Assembly: GCA_003556835.1 (NCBI GenBank)
Contig: PWQG01000009.1
Location: 1-6,031, forward strand
DNA length: 6,031 nucleotides
Direction: 5' to 3'
From: Gammaproteobacteria bacterium
Lineage (GTDB): Bacteria; Pseudomonadota; Gammaproteobacteria; Pseudomonadales; Pseudohongiellaceae
Below the pieces are notes generated by a model. It ran no database searches. It saw nothing but the letters and a program-made list of their open reading frames with translations, and had not been told where the DNA came from. A program made the translations under genes and the position numbers. Below are positions 1 through 5,865 of this stretch, in pieces. Each line of letters opens with the position of its first letter. Position 1 is the first letter of the stretch.

Positions 1-56
1 ATATACCGGGCGCCGTTGGATAGGACGTTTATTGAATTGGAATCAAATGGCGCGGG

Positions 57-1712
57 TCAGTTTGATGCAATTGTGACTACGTTGCCATTTGGGAATCTTG
101 CTTTGAGATTTCCATCGGACTGGTCAACGAACAGGGTTGCACCATTCCCTGGAGTTGGCGGGGTGCTTCCAGACCATACCCGCATTCCTTTGACTGCATT
201 TACGATCCCACTTGAATGATTGATGGAAAACGGAATATCGGTTCCGTCGGGGGAATTGAGTCTTGTGATCTCAAAGTTGTCGTTGGATGCACGCGAGCGG
301 AATGCCCAACGGTCTGTGCCGTCCTTCTGGAATGTAAAGTCCGTCTGTTCGCCATCCGGTGCATTCATGATCATGGCTGTACGAGAACTGCTACTGATTT
401 CCAGATTCTGGCTCGGTGAAGTTGTCCCAATGCCTACATTACCAGTTGGTCCGTGGACCGTGAAGCGGTTGCCTGAGACCTGTGATGTCGAAATGTGAAA
501 GCTTTCACCGCCAGTCATGGTAACACTTTCCTCTAATCCCGAAAGTCTAATGCGTGGGGAAAAAACCCCGGTACTACCGATTTCCAGATCTGTGCTGGGG
601 GAGTCGGTTCCGATACCGACACGAGCGGAAGGCCAACAATTGCTGAGAATACACTCGAATCCCCAAGAGAGACGCATGGTGTTCGGCAGGCTATCCGGCG
701 CAATGGCAAATGGTCCAACGCCTCCGCTTAACGAAGTCGCTTCGGTTACCTCGAAGACGCCCTGATTGGTGTTGCGGATGTACCAGCTATCGCCACCAAT
801 CTCCTCCAGACGAATTCTCGGCGAGCTGGATCGAAGGTGAAGGGTGGTTGAAGGAGAAGAAGTGCCAACGCCGATCTGCGGGCGGCTTGAGGTGGCTGAT
901 GACAGTCGCAGAGTATTGGCCGGAATGCCTGTCTCAGCGCGAAGAACACTTCTGTTAGTGCTGCCGGTTTGATCTTCAAGCGTCATCATGTCGGTGTTGG
1001 CGAATGTCATCCACCTCCATTCGCCGCCTCCGGAACCTGTGTTTTCGAAGTAAAGTGACGGCGCACTTTTCTGGATACGAACATTTTCGTTAAATTCTTC
1101 TTCAGCATGTGCGCTGGGAACAATCGTGTGGAGAATGCGACCCGCAACGCGCATCAGGAGGTTCGGCTCTTGATGTTGTGAAAATGTATTATCGGTCTCC
1201 TCCATTGGTTCAATGAAACCGTCAGTCACGCGGAAGGTGCCGGAACGGGTCTCAATTTGGCGATCGGATGGACGGTAGTAACGAATCAGTGGAGTGTTTT
1301 CCAGTTTATGATTCAAGGAATCTTCCATTTCTGTATCGAGTGTGCCGTCCGCCTGAGCTTGTTCCATGCGGCGCATCGGCAACGGCTCAATCGGACTGGC
1401 GCCCGGCGCTGGGACTACCAGGGTGGCTTCCCAGTGATAGATGCCATCCGGCAGATCGGCCTCCGGTACCCAGTCAATGGAGTCGAATTCTGTCGTTTCC
1501 TCGAAGTGGAAGCCATGAGGGCCTGTAACGCGCAGCTGCATGCTCAACAAGTTCTGGGTGTCAGAAGCGCTAACACCGACGAAGTGTGGTTCAACACTTG
1601 TCGTCAACATGCCGCCATCCTGTGAGACTTGGCCGAACGCCAAAGAACTGGCGAATAGCAGGCCTCCAAACAGGGTCAAACGAGTGATTTTGGATCTTAA
1701 CCTACTGATCAT
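57..1712 (-). CDS. Exported fibre-like repeat protein with VGIGT-SPS modules
   Basis: Seen: 551 residues, ATG start at 1712 with a good Shine-Dalgarno sequence upstream. Residues 1-27 form a signal peptide: basic start (R4, R6, K8, R11), hydrophobic core LTLFGGLLFASSLAF and probable cleavage after A-F-G27. Residues about 35-100 look like a beta-sandwich domain ending in DGIYHWEATLVV. A polar, acidic linker covers about 110-210. From about 210 on, Ser/Thr/Gly-rich beta repeats appear, with three copies of the VGxGT-x-SPS-xx-L-x-[IL] motif at about 280-293, 365-378 and 426-439. Two of them are followed by SPRIRL. The C-terminus (about 508-551) is a Gly/Asn-rich beta segment ending NGNVVTIASN. 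Known: this motif is common in tail-fibre-like and bacterial surface proteins, often ahead of an S74 autoprocessing chaperone domain. No such domain is present here. Inference: secreted or surface-attached, probably trimeric, fibrous protein; ligand unknown. G+C is clearly lower than in the two genes to its right. Export is likely; the exact function is not known. Confidence 0.5.
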   Translation of the reverse strand: MISRLRSKITRLTLFGGLLFASSLAFGQVSQDGGMLTTSVEPHFVGVSASDTQNLLSMQLRVTGPHGFHFEETTEFDSIDWVPEADLPDGIYHWEATLVVPAPGASPIEPLPMRRMEQAQADGTLDTEMEDSLNHKLENTPLIRYYRPSDRQIETRSGTFRVTDGFIEPMEETDNTFSQHQEPNLLMRVAGRILHTIVPSAHAEEEFNENVRIQKSAPSLYFENTGSGGGEWRWMTFANTDMMTLEDQTGSTNRSVLRAETGIPANTLRLSSATSSRPQIGVGTSSPSTTLHLRSSSPRIRLEEIGGDSWYIRNTNQGVFEVTEATSLSGGVGPFAIAPDSLPNTMRLSWGFECILSNCWPSARVGIGTDSPSTDLEIGSTGVFSPRIRLSGLEESVTMTGGESFHISTSQVSGNRFTVHGPTGNVGIGTTSPSQNLEISSSSRTAMIMNAPDGEQTDFTFQKDGTDRWAFRSRASNDNFEITRLNSPDGTDIPFSINHSSGIVNAVKGMRVWSGSTPPTPGNGATLFVDQSDGNLKARFPNGNVVTIASN

Positions 1713-1722
1713 GATATCTCTT

Positions 1723-1728
1723 CCTCCC
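1723..1728 (-). promoter_or_regulatory. Ribosome binding site of the fibre-like protein gene
   Basis: On the minus strand GGGAGG, followed by AAGAG, lies about 10 bases ahead of the ATG at 1712. It is the strongest Shine-Dalgarno sequence in the window and supports this ATG, which also begins a proper signal peptide. Confidence 0.5.
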
Positions 1729-1750
1729 GGATGTTTATGCTATTGAAGTG

Positions 1751-1770
1751 GTTCGGGCGTACCCGCGAAC
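1751..1770. promoter_or_regulatory. 20-bp imperfect palindrome, possible operator
   Basis: GTTCGGGCGT followed directly by ACCCGCGAAC is an inverted repeat matching at 8 of 10 positions per arm with no spacer. It lies about 40 bases upstream of the fibre-like gene start, inside its probable leader or promoter. It could be a dimeric regulator site or a hairpin in the 5' leader. The regulator is unknown. Confidence 0.5.
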
Positions 1771-1774
1771 TCAA

Positions 1775-1791
1775 CTGCAAGAATATTGCAG
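1775..1791. promoter_or_regulatory. CTGCAA-N5-TTGCAG inverted repeat, possible operator
   Basis: Perfect 6-bp arms separated by GAATA give a 17-bp symmetric site, a common size for a helix-turn-helix dimer. It sits 4 bases from the preceding palindrome, in the divergent region between the fibre-like gene and the oligosaccharyltransferase gene, so it could affect either. Function is inferred from symmetry and position only. Confidence 0.5.
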
Positions 1792-1832
1792 TGTCACCCT
1801 ATCTTACGTAACCGAGGACAAAAAAGTGACAC
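1791..1832. repeat. Widely spaced inverted repeat GTGTCAC / GTGACAC
   Basis: GTGTCAC at 1791-1797 is perfectly complementary to GTGACAC at 1826-1832, with 28 bases between them. The left arm shares its first base with the end of the neighbouring palindrome. Centre-to-centre distance is 35 bases, a little over three helical turns, compatible with two half-sites bound by one regulator. Chance occurrence cannot be excluded for 7-bp arms. Confidence 0.5.
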
Positions 1833-1875
1833 ATGACGCAGATTTGACCAGACCATTTCGTATGGGCCGGGTTTT

Positions 1876-1908
1876 GTTAATTAAGAGTTAATTAAAAGTT
1901 AATACGAT
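1876..1908. repeat. 11-bp tandem repeat GTTAATTAARA in AT-rich promoter region
   Basis: Three units lie head to tail: GTTAATTAAGA (1876-1886), GTTAATTAAAA (1887-1897) and GTTAATACGAT (1898-1908, conserved only over GTTAAT). The period is close to one DNA turn, so the units face the same side of the helix. The block ends 14 bases before the oligosaccharyltransferase start. It contains a weak sigma-70-like pair, TTGTTA at 1874 and GTTAAT at 1898 with an 18-base spacer, so it may be the promoter itself, an UP-like element or a regulator array. The repeat is certain; its role is inferred. Confidence 0.5.
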
Positions 1909-1922
1909 GAAGCGAGAGACGG

Positions 1923-4016
1923 TTGTTGTCTGTGAAGTCTGAGTCCTTGGCAAAGCCACTATTGTGCTCGGGTCTGATTGTCGTGGTCGGCGCTCTGTTT
2001 CGCCTGATTGAATGGCCCGCGTGGGCGGCTGAGGAACTCTGGATTGCGGGTGAGCCATTGTTGCCATCGGCTGATGTATACGCCTGGCTGGCCGGCGCTG
2101 CGGGAGACGGGCGGATGGCCGGTTGGCCAATGGCGCGGCTGATCGAATGGTTCAGTATTCTCAGCGGACAGTCGTACAGCCTGGTGGCGTTCTGGCTGCC
2201 GTGCCTGCTGGCCGGCATCCCGGGCGCGATGGTTGCCTGGCTGTGCTGGCAGCGGGGATTCGCGCTGTCCGGGCTCGCAGGCGGGGTATTTGCGACTGGA
2301 GCATTGGGGTATTTGGCCCGCACCCGGCTGGGCTACGGCGATACGGACCTTTTCGCGCTGGCTGCAACGACGGCTTTTTCCGTTGTTTGGGCGCTGGCGA
2401 TGGAGGCGTTGGTGCGTTGCCGGGCGCAGGAGAGAGGCCTGGGCATGCATGAATCGGGTTGGCTGGCGGGCGGGTTCGCCACGGCCTGGGCCGGGCTGGT
2501 GGTTTATCCCAGCGGCTATCCGGTCTTGCTGGCGATCGCGCTGGCCGGCATTGCCTGGGTGCTCATGGCCAATCGAAGACGCGGGGTCACCGAGGCGTCG
2601 GTTGCCGGAGTCGGCATGTTGTGGGCCTTGCACTTCGGTTGGTTCGGTCTCATGCTGGCCGCGCTGCTGGCCTGGTTGATGGTCTGGCGGCCGCAGTATC
2701 GCACCGTTGCGGGACTGGTGTTGCTGGGCGGTGTCACGATCGTGGTGATTGTGGTTTTTCAGGCCGATTACCTGAGTGGGGTTGTCCAGCGCGTCAGCGC
2801 GTATCTGGGAAGGGGGGTGCCGCCGGCAGCGATCAGTGACTGGCAACTTCCCCGAGTCGACGACAGCATTCAGGAGACGGTTCGGCCGTCTTGGGGAGAA
2901 TGGGTACAACGCGTTGGCACGCATTGGGTGTTCTTGCTGGGCGGTTTGTCCGGATTCGTGATGGCCTTGATGCGCTGGCCGGCATTGGTCACGTTTCTGC
3001 CACTGTTGGGTCTTGGGTTGGGCAGCTACTGGCTGGGCAACCGGTTTGCCATGTATGCCGCCCCCGCTCTGGGGCTCGGGTTGGGACTGGGACTTGCGCT
3101 GCTGCTGACGCGAATGCAAGTGAGGTCGTGGATCCGCGCGGCGGCGCACGTTGGGTTAACCATACTGGTCACCGGCGTGATCGGCTGGCACGCGCTGGAG
3201 CCCGAGCCGGCGCCGATGCTGGTAAAGGATCACGCTCAAGCGCTTGCGCAGTTGGCGGAGTTTGAACATGATCGGGGGCGGGTCTGGACCTGGTGGGATG
3301 CTGGCTACAGCGCCCAGTATTTTTCCCGGCTGCCCACATTGGCCGATGGTGGAAATGCCTCTAGGCAGCGCATTTTCATGCTTGGCCAGGTTTTTGGTGC
3401 GAATGAGCCGGAGAGGGCTGCGGCATTCATGCGCTTTGCAGGCAGTGAGCGCTATCGGACAATGGCCGAAGAGGACGATTGGCGGAAGGCCAGCTATGGT
3501 GCACGACCGCTGGATTCGCTAACCGATCAGCCTTCCAAAAAAGTCCAGACGTTTCTCGACGGACTTGCCAAAAGCGATCATCGGACAGTTGGGCCCTCGG
3601 CTGACGAGTTCCTGGTTGTCAGCTGGCGGACCCTGATGCAGTCTCAGTGGATTGATTACTATGGGCGCTGGCGGCTGACAGACGGTGAGCAGGGGCATGG
3701 CCGAATTGCCCGCATCCAGCCCCCGGTGGAACTGGATGAGGCGAGCGGAATGCTGCACACAGCCGACGCCGTGGTGCCGCTGGCCAGTATCGACATCGTT
3801 GCTGCCGGCGAGCACTTCCAGCGCGAATGGCGGAATCCTGCGGGCGCTCACGCAGTGATCAACAACGACCGAGGGGAAGGCATCCTGATGGATTCCGATC
3901 TTCACGGCATGCTGGCGGTGCAGATGTTGCTGGGAGAACCGGTCCGGTTCAGCGATCAGTTCGAATTGATCACGGACCGGTTTCCCGAAGCGAGAATCTA
4001 CCGACTGCGGCAGTGA
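1923..4016 (+). CDS. STT3/PglB-type oligosaccharyltransferase (GT66 family)
   Basis: Likely moves a lipid-linked glycan to Asn of exported proteins at the periplasmic face of the inner membrane. Seen: 697 residues, close to PglB (about 713). About 12-13 hydrophobic segments fill residues 12-421, and a soluble domain follows (about 424-697). Family positions in order: D51 in DVYAWLAGA (PglB DGYAFAEGA), D140-T-D142 after RTRLGYG, S315-I-Q-E318 in SIQETVRPSW (the TIxE/SVSE loop), R374-F in GNRFAMYAAP, and W457-W-D459 in WWDAGYSAQYF followed by LADGG. These metal, substrate and sequon contacts are all present, so the enzyme looks active. The MI-motif region (SWRTLMQSQW, 567-576) does not align as M-x-x-I. 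Start: TTG 1923 follows an in-frame TGA at 1908 and a weak GAGAG; GTG 1932 is the alternative. No glycan-assembly gene lies nearby. The family is near certain; glycan donor and targets are unknown. Confidence 0.5.
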   Translation: MLSVKSESLAKPLLCSGLIVVVGALFRLIEWPAWAAEELWIAGEPLLPSADVYAWLAGAAGDGRMAGWPMARLIEWFSILSGQSYSLVAFWLPCLLAGIPGAMVAWLCWQRGFALSGLAGGVFATGALGYLARTRLGYGDTDLFALAATTAFSVVWALAMEALVRCRAQERGLGMHESGWLAGGFATAWAGLVVYPSGYPVLLAIALAGIAWVLMANRRRGVTEASVAGVGMLWALHFGWFGLMLAALLAWLMVWRPQYRTVAGLVLLGGVTIVVIVVFQADYLSGVVQRVSAYLGRGVPPAAISDWQLPRVDDSIQETVRPSWGEWVQRVGTHWVFLLGGLSGFVMALMRWPALVTFLPLLGLGLGSYWLGNRFAMYAAPALGLGLGLGLALLLTRMQVRSWIRAAAHVGLTILVTGVIGWHALEPEPAPMLVKDHAQALAQLAEFEHDRGRVWTWWDAGYSAQYFSRLPTLADGGNASRQRIFMLGQVFGANEPERAAAFMRFAGSERYRTMAEEDDWRKASYGARPLDSLTDQPSKKVQTFLDGLAKSDHRTVGPSADEFLVVSWRTLMQSQWIDYYGRWRLTDGEQGHGRIARIQPPVELDEASGMLHTADAVVPLASIDIVAAGEHFQREWRNPAGAHAVINNDRGEGILMDSDLHGMLAVQMLLGEPVRFSDQFELITDRFPEARIYRLRQ

Positions 4017-4020
4017 TCGC

Positions 4021-5604
4021 CTAACGACCGGGGAGAACGCGCTCCAGCCAGTCGAGCGGATCAGACGGCGTACCGGCGACCTGGATTTCCCATCGAGTTT
4101 CGGGGATGTCGGTTTCTGCATTGGTCCCCGCGGTGCCCAGTTGATGGCCTCGCGGGAGTTCGTCACCGACTTCAACCATGATCTCTGCCAGGTTGGCATA
4201 AACCGAGACCACGCCACCGCCGTGGATGACGGCTACGGTGTTGCCGCGGATGGGCAGCGCCTCGGCTAGTGCGACGATGCCGTTGTTGCTGGCCAGCACC
4301 GGTGCATCGGCCTGTGTTTCGATCGTCAGGCCGGGATTGGGGTATTGTGGTCTGAGCATTCCCTGGAAGATTCGCTGGCCAAAATGGCTGACGACGTCTC
4401 CGTCCACAGGAGCGTGGAAGGCTTCCTGCCAGTATGGCTGGATCTGTGCCAGTGATTGCAGGGCGACCTGTTGCAATCGGCGCGTCTCGGTCTCGCGGTG
4501 TTCTCCAGTGTGTCGGGCAAAGACTTCACTCGGCACTTCGCGTGGAACAGGCAGCTCCGAGGGGGTGGCAACTTCAAGTTCACGGCCGCCGATCAGGGTC
4601 TGCCCATAGGGATCCGTGGCGCCCACTACCAATTCAAGTTCCTGCCCAACGCTGTCCAGGGCCGCAACACCAAGCGCCCAGACGCCATCACCGGCATCGA
4701 TGATGCCGATTGGCTGACCGTTGAGTAAAGCGAAGAAGTCATCGGGCTCAAACTCGTCGGCTTCCCAGACGATGGGAATGGCAAACGTGTTTCCCGCAGT
4801 GACCTGGTCGGGCGGCTCGACATTAAAACCGGTATCCGGCAACGGATCGGGCGGATACTGCTCCGGTGGCTCCTGACCGGCCTCGACCTGGGAGACAACG
4901 CGCCGGGCGTATCGCGGCAGGGCCGCTTCGGAGAAAAGCGTGGCAATTGCCCGGTGTGAATCCAGAGGCGTGAGATCCTGACCGAGATAGCTATTGCCGT
5001 CGGGTGACCACAGCTCAAAATGCAGGTGGGGCGCGGGTTCGGGTTGGTCGTCGGTGGCTGGGATGCCGGTATTGCCCATCAGGCCGATGATCTGCCCCTG
5101 TTCGACGGCATCGCCGGGATTCAGCTCCGGGTGGACTTCTGACAGGTGAGCGTATCGGGAAACGTGGCCCTCCTCATGACGAATCCAGACTTGCCGTCCG
5201 CGGAGCTGGTCCAGAGCAAACTTTCCGACAAAACCGGGCTCGTTGGCCATCTGGCTGAAATAGGCCTGCCTGGCCGGCCGGGGTGCCTCGAATTCGTGAT
5301 CGATGCGGACGATCTCGCCGGCGGCGATGGCCACGATGGGCTCGTCATCGACCAGCGGTCGGCCGGACCGGCCATTAAGGAAGTCGAAACCTTGGTGGGT
5401 GCCGTCGCGATACTCGCGGCGTGCGCCGGGCAAGTGGGGTTCGGCCATACTGAAAGTGGCACCCTCTATGGGGGCGATCAGCCCGGTGGGCCAGTCCGTG
5501 TCCAGGGCATGTTGGTCATCGTCAGTCGGCGGCTGGCAGGCGCTGAGCGCCAAGGCACCGGCGACTATGAGGCCAAGGCGGCAGTTGGTCGAGGGTGTCC
5601 TCAT
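4021..5604 (-). CDS. Lipoprotein with active and degenerate M23 (LytM) domains
   Basis: Zn peptidase family that cuts peptidoglycan cross-bridges or regulates amidases; probably at the outer membrane facing the periplasm. Seen, numbered from ATG 5604 (527 residues): lipoprotein signal MRTPSTNCRLGLIVAGALALSAC with lipobox LSAC, lipid Cys23, Gln at +2. First M23 domain about 45-215 with H70-x3-D74 (THQGFDF), YAH153L and H193-L-H195 (APHLHFEL), all intact, plus an insertion at about 104-136. A beta/Ig-like domain follows (about 262-346), then a charged helix (about 358-394). The second M23 domain (about 395-518) has N423 and T427 for His/Asp, N471 for the YAHL His, and E502 and R504 for HxH. Known: helix plus second domain resemble M23 enzymes with an M23_N-type domain. 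Start: the frame opens at ATG 5706 with another ATG at 5646, but only 5604 puts a lipoprotein signal at the N-terminus. Faces the oligosaccharyltransferase gene tail to tail. Confidence 0.5.
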   Translation of the reverse strand: MRTPSTNCRLGLIVAGALALSACQPPTDDDQHALDTDWPTGLIAPIEGATFSMAEPHLPGARREYRDGTHQGFDFLNGRSGRPLVDDEPIVAIAAGEIVRIDHEFEAPRPARQAYFSQMANEPGFVGKFALDQLRGRQVWIRHEEGHVSRYAHLSEVHPELNPGDAVEQGQIIGLMGNTGIPATDDQPEPAPHLHFELWSPDGNSYLGQDLTPLDSHRAIATLFSEAALPRYARRVVSQVEAGQEPPEQYPPDPLPDTGFNVEPPDQVTAGNTFAIPIVWEADEFEPDDFFALLNGQPIGIIDAGDGVWALGVAALDSVGQELELVVGATDPYGQTLIGGRELEVATPSELPVPREVPSEVFARHTGEHRETETRRLQQVALQSLAQIQPYWQEAFHAPVDGDVVSHFGQRIFQGMLRPQYPNPGLTIETQADAPVLASNNGIVALAEALPIRGNTVAVIHGGGVVSVYANLAEIMVEVGDELPRGHQLGTAGTNAETDIPETRWEIQVAGTPSDPLDWLERVLPGR

Positions 5605-5865
5605 GTGTTTGGTTTTCCCGTAATGATCTGCTGGAATGGAGCTCATGTGTTGTATTAAAACAAATGCTACATATAAAACGTATGATGCGGGCACAATATG
5701 CCACAATGTCTCGCGAAATTCATGGGGGTCGGGAGGTTACGCGATTGCCTCCAGATGTTAAATTGGGGGAACTTCCAGAAAATGCCATCAGCCAACCGAC
5801 AGATCAGCGACTACAGGCGCTTGGAGTGAGATAGGGCTGTGTTCATTCAACCAGCAGGCTAAACC
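5605..5865. other. Leader/intergenic region beside the M23 gene with a doubtful 42-codon ORF
   Basis: No confident gene. The part at about 5640-5700 is AT-rich and probably carries the minus-strand M23 promoter; several poor sigma-70-like matches exist (for example TTGTGC ahead of TATATG on the minus strand), none convincing. A plus-strand ORF from ATG 5706 to TAG 5834 would encode 42 residues (begins MSREIHGGREV, ends LQALGVR). It lacks a Shine-Dalgarno sequence, and only about 16 of 41 codons end in G or C, unlike the high-G+C neighbours. It could be a gene remnant or chance. No hairpin terminator, tRNA or insertion-sequence end was recognised. Confidence 0.5.

Noticed and set aside
1..56. 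Terminator or further gene downstream of the fibre-like gene
   Set aside because: Only a GGCGCC palindrome is present, with no stem-loop plus T-run and no start codon context; too short to judge.
1776..1832. Sigma-54 promoter on the minus strand (GGTGACAC ... TTGCA)
   Set aside because: The GG and GC elements do not have the required -24/-12 spacing.
1959..3149. Long minus-strand open frame (396 codons) opposite the oligosaccharyltransferase gene
   Set aside because: Its Gln/Arg/His/Pro-rich product is typical of the antisense of a high-G+C gene; the plus strand carries clear GT66 motifs over the same bases.
3519..4217. Minus-strand open frame of 232 codons spanning the convergent gene ends
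   Set aside because: It overlaps two well-supported genes in other frames and shows no motif or ribosome site of its own.
5146..5658. Plus-strand open frame of 170 codons opposite the M23 lipoprotein N-terminus
   Set aside because: It is antisense to the conserved HxxxD, YAHL and lipobox region; the product shows no domain.
5605..5706. N-terminal extension of the M23 protein from ATG 5706 or 5646
   Set aside because: Starting there would bury the lipoprotein signal and lipobox 21-34 residues inside the chain; the ATG at 5604 gives a standard signal.
5732..5752. GGAGG...CCTCC inverted repeat as a terminator
   Set aside because: Only 5-bp arms, no T-run on either strand, and no gene end beside it.
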